64,000 bases of DNA from Nitrospinaceae bacterium (GCA_029261655.1 JAJDAY010000030.1:1-64000), one strand, 5' to 3'; counted from the stretch's first letter, positions 44,145 through 54,316 are shown. Made by a program: numbers and translations. Notes: generated from the letters alone by a model not told the origin.

Positions 44145-45590
44145 ATGAAACTGCGTCTCTACAATTCACTGACCCGCAAAAAAGAAGATTTCATTCCCTT
44201 GCAGGAAAACCGGGTGGGGATGTACGTTTGCGGCGTGACGGTTTATGATTATTGCCATGTCGGGCATGCCCGTGCGGGAGCGGTTTTCGATACCATTTAC
44301 CGATACCTGAAACATCTGGGCTATGAAGTGAACTACGCCCGCAATTTCACCGATATCGACGACAAAATCATCAACCGGGCCAAAGAACAAGGCATCCCCT
44401 GGCAGGAAGTGACTGAAAAATACATTCAGGCTTTCTACGAAGACATGGGAAAACTGAACATCGATCTCCCGACCGTGGAACCCAAAGCCACGGGGCATAT
44501 CCCGGAGATGATCGCCATGATCCAGGCTCTCATTGAACAGGGAAAAGCCTACGACAAGGACGGAGACGTTTTTTATTCTGTTCTGTCATTTCCCGGTTAT
44601 GGAAAACTTTCCGGAAAAAACACCGACGATCTTTTGACCGGCGCCCGTGTCGAAGTTAACGAAGCCAAACGCAATCCCCTGGATTTCGCGTTGTGGAAAA
44701 AAAGTAAACAAGGTGAGCCCGCATGGGACAGCCCCTGGGGGCCGGGTCGCCCAGGTTGGCATATCGAATGTTCGGCGATGGGAAAAAAATATCTCGGAGA
44801 AACCTTTGACATTCACGGCGGCGGAAAGGACCTGATCTTTCCGCACCACGAAAACGAAATCGCCCAATCCTGCGGCGCATCGGGGAAACCTCCGGTCAAA
44901 TACTGGATACACAACGGATTCGTCAATATTGACAAGGAGAAAATGTCCAAGTCCCTTGGCAATTTCTTCACCATCCGCGAAATTTACAAACGTCATCACC
45001 CGGAAGTGCTGCGGCTTTTTTTAATCAGCAGTCATTACCGCAACCCCATTGATTTTTCCGAAAAAAATATCGAGGATGCGGCCAAAGTGCTGACCCGGTT
45101 TTACGAAGGCATTGAAGCGGCGAAAGATTTTCTGCAAGAAAAAAAGAGCGCAGGAAGTTCTTCTTTAGACGACAAGATACAATCTTCTGTTTTCATGCAG
45201 AAATTTGAGGAAGCCATGAACGATGACTTCAACACCGCCGTCGCTCTGGCCCATTTGAACGAAGAACTACGCAAAATGAACACTCTCATGCAGGCCCCCA
45301 ACACCGGTCAGGATGCAGACCTTGAAATCAGCCTCGCTGGTTTAATAAAAGCCGGCCATGTGCTGGGCCTGTTTTTTAGGAGTCCGAAAGAATTTCAATC
45401 CGAAATGTTTCAATTGAAGAATCAGGAGTTGGACCTCGACACTGAAAAAATTGAGAGCCTCATCGCGGAAAGAAATTCAGCCCGCACCGCAAAAGACTGG
45501 AGCAGGGCCGATCAATGCAGGGACGACCTGACCGCGATGGGAGTGGTGCTGGAAGACACTCCCAACGGCACGGAATGGAAAATCAAATGA
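44145..45590 (+). CDS. cysS: Cysteinyl-tRNA synthetase
   Basis: Class I aminoacyl-tRNA synthetase charging tRNA-Cys, 481 aa. The HIGH-type motif is HVGH at His38 and the KMSKS loop is at 266-270. Zinc-binding residues lie in GVTVYDYC, GWHIECSAMG and the following His-Glu segment (HHENEIAQS). The anticodon-binding tail ends TEWKIK. Family alignment (start MKLRLYNSLTRKK) supports ATG 44145. The stop overlaps the next start. Confidence 0.96.
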   Translation: MKLRLYNSLTRKKEDFIPLQENRVGMYVCGVTVYDYCHVGHARAGAVFDTIYRYLKHLGYEVNYARNFTDIDDKIINRAKEQGIPWQEVTEKYIQAFYEDMGKLNIDLPTVEPKATGHIPEMIAMIQALIEQGKAYDKDGDVFYSVLSFPGYGKLSGKNTDDLLTGARVEVNEAKRNPLDFALWKKSKQGEPAWDSPWGPGRPGWHIECSAMGKKYLGETFDIHGGGKDLIFPHHENEIAQSCGASGKPPVKYWIHNGFVNIDKEKMSKSLGNFFTIREIYKRHHPEVLRLFLISSHYRNPIDFSEKNIEDAAKVLTRFYEGIEAAKDFLQEKKSAGSSSLDDKIQSSVFMQKFEEAMNDDFNTAVALAHLNEELRKMNTLMQAPNTGQDADLEISLAGLIKAGHVLGLFFRSPKEFQSEMFQLKNQELDLDTEKIESLIAERNSARTAKDWSRADQCRDDLTAMGVVLEDTPNGTEWKIK

Positions 45591-47107
45591 CCTCCATGCA
45601 AACTTTGTTCACGGATTCTTATTCCAGATTCACCCGCTGGGTTTCAAGGGTTCAGGTGAATGAAAAGGAATCGAAGATCGAGGTTCCGGAAAAAACCATC
45701 CGCTGTGTCTGGAACGATCAGCTGTTCAAAACCGATTCGCTGCGCACCACCGATCAACGTGAGCTGGAAATTATTTTTCGAGGCTATTGGAATTTTGGTC
45801 CGGGACCGGATTTTAAAAACGCCGTCATAAAAGTAAACGGAAAAACTCTGGAAGGAGATGTCGAGATCCACGTTTATTCATCGGACCGGGAGGCGCACGG
45901 CCCGGTGACAGATTCGGAATACGGCAATGTGATCCTGCATGTTTTTTTGTGGAGCGGGGAATCTGATGTCCGATCCAGAACCGGTATTTACCAGCTGGAA
46001 TTAAAAAAACATCTGACCCGGGGAATCCTTGATCTCAACGACGAACTGGATTTTGATAATTATCCAGAACAAAACCAATTGGATTTTGGTCGATGCCACC
46101 AGCCTCTGGAACAGCTTTCCAAAGAAAAACTGACCCATCTTTTAAACGCCGCCGGGGATGCCCGTGTATTCACCAAGATGGAACGATTTCACGACCGGGT
46201 CATTATCAACGGTTACGAACAAACATTTTACGAAGGCGTCGCGGAAGCCCTTGGTTACCCCAACAACAAAGAGCCGTTTCAAAAACTGACGGGAGCCATT
46301 CGGTTGAACACTCTGCAAGAACTCCTGCCCAGGAGAATCAGCAAGGCGGAAAAAGTTCTGCACATTCAGTCCATGATGTTTGGCGTGGCCGGGCTGATCG
46401 GATTCAAACAACTGGACACATCCGGTTTGATTGCCGACGACCGTGCATATTTTGAAAAACTGCAGAACCTGTGGGAGAAAAAATATCGTTCCCGCGCGCC
46501 ATCCACTTCGCTGACCGAAGCCTCGTGGAAATTCGGCGGCATCCGCCCGGCAAATTTTCCTTATCGACGCATTGCGGGTCTCGCTCATCTGATCGTCCGC
46601 CACGAGGAAACGGGAATGTTCGCGGACTACATGAAAATTTTTCAGGAAAACATGACCGGTGACGATGGCGGCAAGAACCCGGTTCCCGGTAAGCTCACCG
46701 ATTTTTTCTGTGTCGAGGCCAACGACGACTACTGGGGCAATCATTATTCTCCCGGCGGCAAACTGCTGGAGAAGCCGCAGGTGTTGGTCGGCGCCACGAG
46801 GTCCAGGGAAATCACCATCAATATCGCGATTCCTGTCGGATTGATTTTTGCCCGCGCCAGTAAATCGGAGAAACTGGAAACCGGCTTCAATGTTTTGTTT
46901 CAGTCCGGTAAGAAACCCGGCGACAATAAGTTATTGCGCTTCATGAAGCATTACATCTTTGGAAACAAGAAGGAAATGCTCAAAGTGCTAAAAAACGACA
47001 AACAGGCCCAGGGGTTGATGCAGGTTTATCAGGATTTCTGCACCCAAAACGACAATAATTGCGAACACTGCCAATTCCCCGATATCGTCAAAAAATATTT
47101 TTCATGA
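45587..47107 (+). CDS. DUF2851 family protein
   Basis: Protein of 506 aa of the DUF2851 family. The N-terminal half has ELEIIFRGYWNFGPGPDFKNAVI and GDVEIHVYSSDREAHGP, which recall a nuclease-like beta core. The C-terminal end carries four Cys (CTQNDNNCEHCQ and one earlier), which may bind metal. ATGA overlap with the cysS stop suggests coupling, and start codons at 45575 and 45596 are alternatives. The function of the family is unknown. Confidence 0.82.
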   Translation: MTSMQTLFTDSYSRFTRWVSRVQVNEKESKIEVPEKTIRCVWNDQLFKTDSLRTTDQRELEIIFRGYWNFGPGPDFKNAVIKVNGKTLEGDVEIHVYSSDREAHGPVTDSEYGNVILHVFLWSGESDVRSRTGIYQLELKKHLTRGILDLNDELDFDNYPEQNQLDFGRCHQPLEQLSKEKLTHLLNAAGDARVFTKMERFHDRVIINGYEQTFYEGVAEALGYPNNKEPFQKLTGAIRLNTLQELLPRRISKAEKVLHIQSMMFGVAGLIGFKQLDTSGLIADDRAYFEKLQNLWEKKYRSRAPSTSLTEASWKFGGIRPANFPYRRIAGLAHLIVRHEETGMFADYMKIFQENMTGDDGGKNPVPGKLTDFFCVEANDDYWGNHYSPGGKLLEKPQVLVGATRSREITINIAIPVGLIFARASKSEKLETGFNVLFQSGKKPGDNKLLRFMKHYIFGNKKEMLKVLKNDKQAQGLMQVYQDFCTQNDNNCEHCQFPDIVKKYFS

Positions 47108-47390
47108 AGGTTGCAACACCCACCCGTATTTACCTGAAAAAACTACTTTTAATTCGACCTGGGCCCGCCATCAAAAAAAGGGCTTTCGAGGTGAGTGTTC
47201 CCTTGCTACCCTTTCTACCCCTTCGGGGCATGAAAGCTGATGAAGGAAATATCACAAGCGAAGCGAGGGCGGCCCAATCTTCCTCCCAAAGTTCGTGGAG
47301 GTGCTTAACGCTTGCTTCCATTGCGCTAACAGGATAAAGTGTGAGCAACCCCGTTGGTTTTTAATCTTTTATTAGGATATCCGAACGATT
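47108..47390. other. Intergenic region upstream of cysD
   Basis: This 283-bp gap has no convincing gene. Short frames on both strands look like non-coding read-through. The GC-rich part at 47200-47340 has skewed composition and could be an interspersed repeat copy; that cannot be tested here. Confidence 0.35.
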
Positions 47391-48197
47391 TTGGATCATT
47401 TGGACGATCTTGAAAATCAAAGCATCTTCATACTCCGCGAGGCGTATAAAAACTTCAAAAACCTGGCCATGCTGTGGTCTATCGGAAAAGACTCCACGGT
47501 CATGGCTTGGCTGGCGCGTAAGGCGTTTTTTGGGTATTGCCCCATGCCCCTGGTACACATAGACACCAGTTATAAAATCCCCTCTATGATCGAATACCGC
47601 GACAAAATGGCCAAAGAATGGGGGCTGAACCTGGTGGTCGGGCAGAATAAAAAAGCCCTTGACGAAGGCATGAACCACGAAATGGGTCGGCTGGTGTGCT
47701 GTGAAGCCTTAAAGACTCAGGGTTTGCAAAATGTCATGGAAGAAAAGGGTTACACCGGCCTGATCCTGGGCATCCGGCGGGATGAGGAAGGAACCCGCGC
47801 CAAGGAGCGTTATTTTTCGCCGCGCGACAAAAATTTTGAATGGGATTTCAAAGATCAGCCGCCGGAATTGTGGGACCAGTTCAAAACCACATTTAAAGAG
47901 GGAACCCACATCCGCATCCATCCCATTCTGCATTGGACGGAACTCAATGTCTGGGAATACATTCAGCGCGAGAAAATCCCCATCATCGACCTCTACTTTG
48001 CCAACGAGGAAGGCAAGCGCTACCGGTCCCTCGGTTGCGCTCCCTGTACGGGCGCCATTGATTCCAAGGCCAAAAATGTGGATGAGATCGTGGACGAGTT
48101 AAAAAATAATACAACAACTTCGGAACGGTCTGGCCGGGCACAGGATCAGGAAGACACCTACGCCATGCAGAAACTCCGCGCCAAAGGATATATGTAA
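47391..48197 (+). CDS. cysD: Sulfate adenylyltransferase subunit 2
   Basis: ATP-sulfurylase small subunit making APS from sulfate and ATP, 268 aa. PP-loop type site [18 protein letters not shown] lies near residue 31; [47 protein letters not shown] and GCAPCTGAI follow as in CysD. The family N-terminus starts directly before [11 protein letters not shown], which fits TTG 47391 as a start. cysNC follows immediately, with one shared boundary (stop at 48197, ATG at 48198). Confidence 0.94.
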   Translation: MDHLDDLENQSIFILREAYKNFKNLAMLWSIGKDSTVMAWLARKAFFGYCPMPLVHIDTSYKIPSMIEYRDKMAKEWGLNLVVGQNKKALDEGMNHEMGRLVCCEALKTQGLQNVMEEKGYTGLILGIRRDEEGTRAKERYFSPRDKNFEWDFKDQPPELWDQFKTTFKEGTHIRIHPILHWTELNVWEYIQREKIPIIDLYFANEEGKRYRSLGCAPCTGAIDSKAKNVDEIVDELKNNTTTSERSGRAQDQEDTYAMQKLRAKGYM

Positions 48198-50030
48198 ATG
48201 AACGATAACGGAAACGTCCCAACTCTCTCCAGCCGACAAATGAAGCTGGTGATCGTGGGACATGTGGATCACGGTAAATCCACCCTGGTGGGAAGGTTGC
48301 TGTCCGACACGGGCAGTTTGCCGGAAGGTAAAATAGACTTCATCAAAGACATATGCGAACGGCAGGGCAAGGTATTCGAGTTCGCGTTCCTGCTCGACGC
48401 CCTGGAAGAAGAACAGGACCAGGGCATCACCATCGACACCTCGCAAATATTTTTCAAGACCCGGAAACGTCATTACGTCATCATCGATGCGCCTGGTCAT
48501 AAAGAATTTTTGAAAAATATGGTAACGGGCGCCGCCAATGCCGAATCGGCCCTCTTGCTGATCGACGCTCACGAAGGCGTGCAGGAACAATCGCGCCGCC
48601 ACGGTTACATCCTGAAACTTTTGGGGCTCAATCAAGTGGCGGTGGTGGTCAATAAAATGGATCTCGTCGGTTACGACGCCGAAGTGTTTTCCAAAATCAA
48701 ATCCGAATACACCGCTTTTCTGGAATCGATTGGTGTTCAGGCGGAGGATTTTATTCCCGTTTCCGCCAAGCTCGGAACCAATATCGCCAAACGGGAAGAT
48801 GAAATGCCCTGGTACAAAGGACCTACTGTTTTGGAAATGCTGGACCGGTTCGAGGAAAAAGTGCCTCCCAGTCATCTGCCTTTCCGCATGCCTGTGCAGG
48901 ATGTCTATAAATTCGACGAACGCAGAATCATCGCCGGGCGGGTCGAATCGGGCCGTCTCAAGGTGGGGGACCGCCTCACGTTTTCGCCTTCCAACAAAAA
49001 AGGCGTCGTCAAAACCATTGAAGCCTGGAGCGTCGCCGAGCAACCGACAGAAGCTTCCGCGTCTCAATCCATCGGGTTCACTCTGGACGAACAGATTTTT
49101 ACAGAACGGGGAGAAGTCGCCACCCGTGTGGATGAGTTGCCCATCGTATCCTCGACTTTTGACGTCAACCTGTTCTGGATGGGAAAACGCCATCTGGAAA
49201 AAGGCCGAACTTACACCCTGAAGCTCACCACTCAGGAAGTGGCGTGCGAGGTGGTGGAATTCAAAAAAGTGATCGACGCCTCCACGTTGGAAACTTTGGC
49301 CGATCAAAATTTCCTTGCCAAGAATGATGTGGCCGAATTGACCTTGAAAACCAAGAGACCGGTCGCCTTCGACCTTTTCGGAACCAGCGCCACGACCGGG
49401 CGATTCGTTCTGGTGGATGAATTCGACGTTTGCGGAGGCGGCATCATCACCACCTACACACCGTCGAGTAAAGAAGATAAATTACGCGATGAAGTTCGTT
49501 TCCGCGACTTCAACTGGGTGAAGAGCGGTGTCAAAGCAGAAGAACGATCCTATCGCAACGGGCATCGGGCGGCGCTCATTCTCATTTCCGGCGACAGCGG
49601 GGTGGGCAAGGCCAACCTCGCCCGGCATCTCGAAGAAAAACTGTTCAAATTGAATTTCCAGAGCTACCTGCTGGACCGCCGAAATGTCCGCCTGGGAGTC
49701 TCTGTGGATATCACCGAGGGTGATCCAGAGTTCTATGACGGAGAAACGGTGAGGCGGTTCGGCGAAGTCACGAAACTATTCCTCGATGCCGGTCACGTGG
49801 TCATTTCCACCTCCAACGCGTTCAATCAGGATCAGGACGGGGATATTCGCCTGCTGGCGGAGCCGCATCCGGTCATTGACATTGCAATCACCGACCAGCC
49901 TCAAACCTCAGGCGCGGTCGATGTGACCCTGTCCCTACCGGAAGCCAAAAACGAGGTCGAAGCCGCGAACAAAATTTACCATTATCTGAAAGATCAGAAA
50001 ATTCTGACCGGACACAATTATTCCATATAA
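48198..50030 (+). CDS. cysN: Sulfate adenylyltransferase subunit 1 fused to an APS-kinase-like domain
   Basis: Protein of 610 aa. The GTPase part (about residues 15-440) has GHVDHGKST (G1), DAPGHKEF (G3) and NKMD (G4), activating ATP sulfurylase with CysD. The C-terminal part (about 455-610) is an APS-kinase fold, but its P-loop reads GDSGVGKA (residues 465-472) with Ala in place of Ser/Thr, and the usual DGDN is DRRN. The kinase half is therefore probably inactive or altered. NodQ/CysNC proteins normally keep both activities. Confidence 0.92.
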   Translation: MNDNGNVPTLSSRQMKLVIVGHVDHGKSTLVGRLLSDTGSLPEGKIDFIKDICERQGKVFEFAFLLDALEEEQDQGITIDTSQIFFKTRKRHYVIIDAPGHKEFLKNMVTGAANAESALLLIDAHEGVQEQSRRHGYILKLLGLNQVAVVVNKMDLVGYDAEVFSKIKSEYTAFLESIGVQAEDFIPVSAKLGTNIAKREDEMPWYKGPTVLEMLDRFEEKVPPSHLPFRMPVQDVYKFDERRIIAGRVESGRLKVGDRLTFSPSNKKGVVKTIEAWSVAEQPTEASASQSIGFTLDEQIFTERGEVATRVDELPIVSSTFDVNLFWMGKRHLEKGRTYTLKLTTQEVACEVVEFKKVIDASTLETLADQNFLAKNDVAELTLKTKRPVAFDLFGTSATTGRFVLVDEFDVCGGGIITTYTPSSKEDKLRDEVRFRDFNWVKSGVKAEERSYRNGHRAALILISGDSGVGKANLARHLEEKLFKLNFQSYLLDRRNVRLGVSVDITEGDPEFYDGETVRRFGEVTKLFLDAGHVVISTSNAFNQDQDGDIRLLAEPHPVIDIAITDQPQTSGAVDVTLSLPEAKNEVEAANKIYHYLKDQKILTGHNYSI

Positions 50031-50119
50031 ATATTGACTTTTCCGTGTTCTGATGGAAAATAAGCGGCTTGATATCCGCTGGACGTTTAACCGTAGTTTG
50101 ACACAGGACTGTATCCGCC

Positions 50120-50428
50120 ATGCCCAAAATCACCATCGTCAACGCCGAGACCAACGAGACTAAAACCATCAAGGTGGGGTATGGGGCAAACATGCGCCAA
50201 GCCGCCGCCTATAAGGATGTCGAAATTTATAAGGGCATGTCCAGGATGTTGAATTGCCGGGGAATGGGAATCTGCGGCACCTGTCTGATTGAAGTCGAAC
50301 CCATGGAAAATGTCGACCCCCAGACGTTTATCGAACGCCTTCACAAACTGGAACCTAACCAGAAATTAGGATGCCGGGCGAAAGTCTACGGCGACATCAC
50401 CATCAAAGCCGCCATCAAAGATTTATAA
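50120..50428 (+). CDS. 2Fe-2S ferredoxin-like protein
   Basis: Protein of 102 aa with the plant-type [2Fe-2S] pattern C-x5-C-x2-C-x29-C (Cys46, Cys52, Cys55, Cys85). The MLNCRGMGICGTCLIEV loop is characteristic. It could give electrons to an APS or sulfite reductase, given the cysD-cysNC genes just upstream; that is inference. Cytoplasmic, no extra domain. Confidence 0.88.
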   Translation: MPKITIVNAETNETKTIKVGYGANMRQAAAYKDVEIYKGMSRMLNCRGMGICGTCLIEVEPMENVDPQTFIERLHKLEPNQKLGCRAKVYGDITIKAAIKDL

Positions 50429-50513
50429 GTCATCAACCGGAACTCGACATTGTAATTTCCCAAACGTCAGCCCAATTGTTTCCTTCCGTATAGTGGCTCC
50501 CTCGTGCCGCCAG

Positions 50514-51278
50514 TCAGAAACCCAGTTGATACGCCAGAGTAGCCTTGAAATCGACCGCTTCGGGAGCGCCGAAGCCTCCGCCCAGGCCGAAGGCCAGAAC
50601 CGACCAGGGGTTCAACTGCTTTCTCAACCCAAGGGTGTAGCTGAACAAGGGGTCGATGGCTTTCTTGGGTGCCTGATCCACAAATAATTCCGCGACAAAC
50701 AGATGATCGAGATCAATGGGGCGGTCGAATCCGATCCCGAAGGTGTATAAATCCGCCCGCTCTCCCGATTCTCTGCCATTGTTTCTTGTGTATCCGCCAT
50801 TAAAATGCAGCCTGTTTTGCCCCCAGCCTCTGGTGAGGATGCCCAGTAACTGGAAATCCACGCCCCTGGAATCCACGCCGCTTGGGGCGGTCACGCTGGT
50901 TTTCAGCGCGAAAGCAGGTAGAGATTGCGTCTCTACATTGAAATTATAAAACCCTTCAATCTCGATATCGCCGTTATTGGTGTGGTCCCCGTTTTCGCGC
51001 CAGGTCAGCGGAGTTCCCAGCCCGAGGTGCGCGTTCTTCATGAAACCCCATTTAAGCTCCGGCTCGAATTCGCCAACGTGGGTCTTGTCATCTCCTTCGT
51101 ACTCATACGAAGCCCCGGCTTGAAACTCCAGAGCTTTAAAGGCAATGGGGTAGGCGTCTTCGGTTCGGGTCGGAAACCCTTCCTCCAGATTGCGATGATC
51201 CGCGGCAAAGGATGTTGAAAAGAATCCTATGGACAACAAAACCAGAACGGCGATCGGTCGATTTAAGTGTTTGAACAA
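50514..51278 (-). CDS. Outer-membrane beta-barrel protein (transporter family)
   Basis: Protein of 254 aa with a signal peptide (about residues 1-25, FA-A) and alternating hydrophobic/aromatic strands typical of a barrel. The last residue is Phe, the outer-membrane sorting signal. Strand patterns such as ELKWGFMKNAHLGLG and LGLRKQLNPWSVLAFGLGGGFG resemble proteins of the phenol-degradation meta-pathway/transporter type. The lipoprotein gene upstream is 3 bp away. Substrate unknown. Confidence 0.75.
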   Translation of the reverse strand: MFKHLNRPIAVLVLLSIGFFSTSFAADHRNLEEGFPTRTEDAYPIAFKALEFQAGASYEYEGDDKTHVGEFEPELKWGFMKNAHLGLGTPLTWRENGDHTNNGDIEIEGFYNFNVETQSLPAFALKTSVTAPSGVDSRGVDFQLLGILTRGWGQNRLHFNGGYTRNNGRESGERADLYTFGIGFDRPIDLDHLFVAELFVDQAPKKAIDPLFSYTLGLRKQLNPWSVLAFGLGGGFGAPEAVDFKATLAYQLGF

Positions 51279-51281
51279 GGA

Positions 51282-52307
51282 TTATCCTTTCATGCGGTGG
51301 TGCATGGAGTGCCCCATGATCCGGCCCATTTCCCCGCCGCCTTTCCACATAACCTCCGGGTAAACCAGAGGGTCCAGGTCCGGGTTAGGGGTGGGGAAGT
51401 TTTTGGCCATCGTCCGGTCGCCGGGTTTTACGGTCATGCGATCGATCATCCTGTAAATTTCCCGGCGCTTATCTTTCACATCCGGGGACTGGAGGATATC
51501 GTAAATGATCCCATGAAACATATGCAGGTTGTCAAAAATATTGGCCGCCTCCGGGGCCAATTGACTGAACCTCGGCATCACTTCTCTTGAAAGTAACATG
51601 CGGTTGGGAGGATTTGGGATCACCTTTTCTATGAAAAGCTCGTCGATTTTGAGCACCGCTTCCTGTTGCCGGTTAAGATCGGGATAGAGCAATTGCGCTT
51701 CGTAAACCACCGGGTGCCACCAGTGAAACGCCCAGAAAATATTAGTCGTTTTAGGCCAATTTTTGCGAAACGACTTGAACCAGGGTTGTTGCATCAACCC
51801 GACGCGTTTCATGATGACCTCTTCAAACGGGGCCGGGCTGAATGCGACTTCAGGTTCGCTCAAATAATAATCCACTGCACGATTGATCCAGGTTATCTTT
51901 TCTGAACTGGGGATTCTCGAATCCGTCATGATATCGTAGAGCTGTTCGTGCAGTTGATGAGTCCAGTCGATCGCATGGACGGCGCGCCAGGCCAGACGGG
52001 CGAATTCAGGCCCTACATAGGTCTGATGGGGTTCCGTTTTGGCGGGATGTTTGAGAAACCACTTACTTTTGTCATAAAACTCCCGGTCCGCCTGCACCGT
52101 GTCGACGGGTTGCGATAGGAGAACGTCGCTGATCCTGCCGTGCGCCCAATGAGCGACGGTGGTCAGTTGGAAATCCTTGAAATGGCGCTTGTAGAATTCG
52201 TTGTTGTAAGCGCCGCGTAAATGGAAGACTTCGTTCTTCGATTCCCAGTTCTGGCAACTGGACAGAAAGATCAACGCGGTCAGGAGTATCGGCAGGAAAC
52301 GCCACAT
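51282..52307 (-). CDS. His-rich lipoprotein of unknown function
   Basis: Protein of 341 aa with a lipoprotein signal (lipobox LSSC, Cys18). It has 16 His, many in pairs: HWAHG, THQLHEQLYD, FHWWHP, LHMFHG and a terminal GHSMHH. Helical segments with spaced His and acidic residues look like a metal- or haem-binding helical bundle, but no family was recognised. It is co-directional with the barrel gene (3 bp) and mqnC (26 bp upstream). Confidence 0.78.
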   Translation of the reverse strand: MWRFLPILLTALIFLSSCQNWESKNEVFHLRGAYNNEFYKRHFKDFQLTTVAHWAHGRISDVLLSQPVDTVQADREFYDKSKWFLKHPAKTEPHQTYVGPEFARLAWRAVHAIDWTHQLHEQLYDIMTDSRIPSSEKITWINRAVDYYLSEPEVAFSPAPFEEVIMKRVGLMQQPWFKSFRKNWPKTTNIFWAFHWWHPVVYEAQLLYPDLNRQQEAVLKIDELFIEKVIPNPPNRMLLSREVMPRFSQLAPEAANIFDNLHMFHGIIYDILQSPDVKDKRREIYRMIDRMTVKPGDRTMAKNFPTPNPDLDPLVYPEVMWKGGGEMGRIMGHSMHHRMKG

Positions 52308-52333
52308 AAGTCATTGCTCCAGAGGAGGGTCGA

Positions 52334-53401
52334 TCAAACGAATTCGTAACGCATATTGCGTTTCTGAGGGGTGAAGCCGCCATCGGTGATCAGCCGGCGG
52401 ATATCTTTTTCATCGAGACAAAATACCGTTCCCGCCGCGCGGACGACGTTTTCTTCCAGCATGGTGCTTCCCATGTCGTTGGCCCCATAGTACAAGGCCA
52501 CCTGCCCGACCTTAGGCCCCTGAGTCACCCATGAAGACTGGATATTGTCGAAGTTGTCCAGAACGATTCTGCTGATGGCCAAAGTTTTCAGGTAATCCAG
52601 ACCGCTCACCGCTTTTTGCCCTTTTAAGTCGCGGCCAAGTTTTGTGTTGCCCGGTTGCCAGGGCCAGGGGATGAACGCCGTGAAACCGCCCGTTTGGTCT
52701 TGTTGCAAACGAAGGCGCAGAAGGTGTTCGACACGGTCTTTGAGAGATTCGACATGACCGAACATCATGGTCGCGGTGGTGGGGATTCCCATGCCGTGGG
52801 CTTTTTCCATCACTTCAAGCCACTGATCGGTCGTGCATTTTTTGGGTCCGATTTGATTTCGCACCTTGTCCACCAGAATCTCGGCACCCCCGCCGGGAAT
52901 GGAATCCAGCCCCGCCCTGTGCAAACGCTTTAAAGTCTCCTCAAGGGAAAGCTTCGATACCTGACTGATGTGAATGATTTCCGAGGGCGACAGGGCGTGC
53001 AGGTGGATGCCGTATTTTTCCTTGATCTTTTGAAACAGGTCTTCAAAATATTCGATTCCGAGATGGACATTATGACCGCCCTGCAGGAGAATCTGCCGTC
53101 CCCCCAGCGCCATTGTTTCCTCGATTTTTCCCCCAATGGTTTCAAAAGGAAGAACGTAGGCGTCGTCGTCTTTTTCTTTACGATAGAAGGCGCAAAAATC
53201 GCAATCGGTGACGCAGATATTCGTGTAGTTGATGTTGCGGTCGACGATGTAGGTGACGACCCGGTTGTCGCGTTTTCTGCGGGCGATGCGCGAAGCCACA
53301 TTGCCGAGAAGAAGCATGTCGTTGGTGGAAAACAATGCCAACGCATCCTCACCGCTGATTCTTTCCCCGTCGAGGGCCTTTTTCAGGATCGCTTCTATCA
53401 T
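52334..53401 (-). CDS. mqnC: Cyclic dehypoxanthine futalosine synthase
   Basis: Radical SAM enzyme of the futalosine menaquinone pathway, 355 aa. The cluster motif is C-x3-C-x2-C (Cys63, Cys67, Cys70). ILLQGGHNVHLGIEYFEDL, LHALSPSEIIHIS, DSIPGGGAEIL, TTATMMFGHVE and FIPWPWQPGNT are diagnostic. It shows that the organism makes menaquinone by this route; mqnA, B, D are outside the window. VOC and PPIase genes are upstream, lipoprotein and barrel genes downstream. Confidence 0.95.
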   Translation of the reverse strand: MIEAILKKALDGERISGEDALALFSTNDMLLLGNVASRIARRKRDNRVVTYIVDRNINYTNICVTDCDFCAFYRKEKDDDAYVLPFETIGGKIEETMALGGRQILLQGGHNVHLGIEYFEDLFQKIKEKYGIHLHALSPSEIIHISQVSKLSLEETLKRLHRAGLDSIPGGGAEILVDKVRNQIGPKKCTTDQWLEVMEKAHGMGIPTTATMMFGHVESLKDRVEHLLRLRLQQDQTGGFTAFIPWPWQPGNTKLGRDLKGQKAVSGLDYLKTLAISRIVLDNFDNIQSSWVTQGPKVGQVALYYGANDMGSTMLEENVVRAAGTVFCLDEKDIRRLITDGGFTPQKRNMRYEFV

Positions 53402-53404
53402 AGG

Positions 53405-53791
53405 TCAGTGATCGCAGTGAATTTCCAGGCGGTTGTGATCCGGGTCGTTGAAATAGATGGATTCGCCATCGCCGCGTTTGACCGGGCCGCCGGCGATTTT
53501 GACATTGTGTTTTTTCAGTTCGTCAACGACTGCGGGAAATCGGTCGCGGTGGATTTTGAATGCCAGATGCAGGTATCCCGTTTCGCTCAACAGATCCATC
53601 GCGTCTTTCACTTCCAGGTCGGGCGCTTCAAACAGGGCGATCGCGGAGTTTCCCGTGTCCAGCATCAGGTGATTCAACCCTTTGGTGAACCGGTGGGTGA
53701 CTTTGAACCCCAGCACCTCGGTATAAAACCGTTCCGCCCGGTCCAGATCTTTAACGTTCAGCGCGATATGATGTATTCCATCTAGTTTCAT
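53405..53791 (-). CDS. VOC family protein (glyoxalase/dioxygenase superfamily)
   Basis: Protein of 128 aa, a single vicinal-oxygen-chelate domain. Metal ligand candidates are His in IHHIALNV, His in YLHLAFKI, and Glu in NRLEIHC. DLDRAERFYTEVLGFKV is the classic first beta-alpha element. It ends 3 bp before mqnC and is probably in the same transcript. The substrate is not predictable. Confidence 0.9.
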   Translation of the reverse strand: MKLDGIHHIALNVKDLDRAERFYTEVLGFKVTHRFTKGLNHLMLDTGNSAIALFEAPDLEVKDAMDLLSETGYLHLAFKIHRDRFPAVVDELKKHNVKIAGGPVKRGDGESIYFNDPDHNRLEIHCDH

Positions 53792-53822
53792 GGCGGGTCG
53801 GAGTGATGAGAGTTAATATGCG

Positions 53823-54200
53823 TCAGAGCGTGCCGTCGCCTGCACCCATCCCGGGTTGGTTGATCCCGTCGATTCCGGTATCTCCCAAAGGCTCCTCGTC
53901 CGTCAGGACGAAGATGTGATGACCGAACTTGGTTTTTACCGGACCCTGGACTTCGCGCACCGGCGCTTTCATTGCGGCCTCGTATAACTCGGGAGCGCTG
54001 GTATGAACCTCCAGCGGACCCAGGTCGCCGCCTTTATATCGGGACGAGCAGGCGCTGTATTTTTTCGCCATTTTCTGAAAGGCTTTGATCATGGGTTCGT
54101 ACTCGTCGTAGGACTTCAGGTGCTCAAAAAGAACGTCGGCAATGTCCTTGGTGGTCAATACAATATGGCTGATCTGGACAAAACGTATGGGTGTGGACAT
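53823..54200 (-). CDS. Parvulin-type peptidyl-prolyl isomerase domain protein
   Basis: Protein of 125 aa. ISHIVLTTKDIAD at the start, the SRYKGGDLGPLE loop and PVKTKFGHHIFVLTDEEP match the rotamase (PpiC) fold. There is no signal peptide, and the last residues are Gly/Asp-rich. An earlier ATG at 54236 is unlikely. It lies 31 bp upstream of the VOC gene, the first in this unit. Confidence 0.8.
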   Translation of the reverse strand: MSTPIRFVQISHIVLTTKDIADVLFEHLKSYDEYEPMIKAFQKMAKKYSACSSRYKGGDLGPLEVHTSAPELYEAAMKAPVREVQGPVKTKFGHHIFVLTDEEPLGDTGIDGINQPGMGAGDGTL

Positions 54201-54316
54201 GAGAAAATTAAAGAATATGCCAATTTTCCCGCCCAACGCTGAGGCCGAAAAATCAGGTTTATATCGTTTGCCGTGAGATAAAATTGTAGCGGTTTCCCAG
54301 AAATATACAAGGAATA

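Noticed and set aside
43406..44146. 246-aa open frame on the minus strand inside the TPR-cupredoxin gene
   Set aside because: Antisense shadow of a clear coding gene on the + strand; no recognisable domain.
48099..49307. 402-aa open frame on the minus strand inside cysNC
   Set aside because: Shadow of the cysNC coding frame; it has His/Phe/Gln-rich composition typical of antisense frames and no domain signature.
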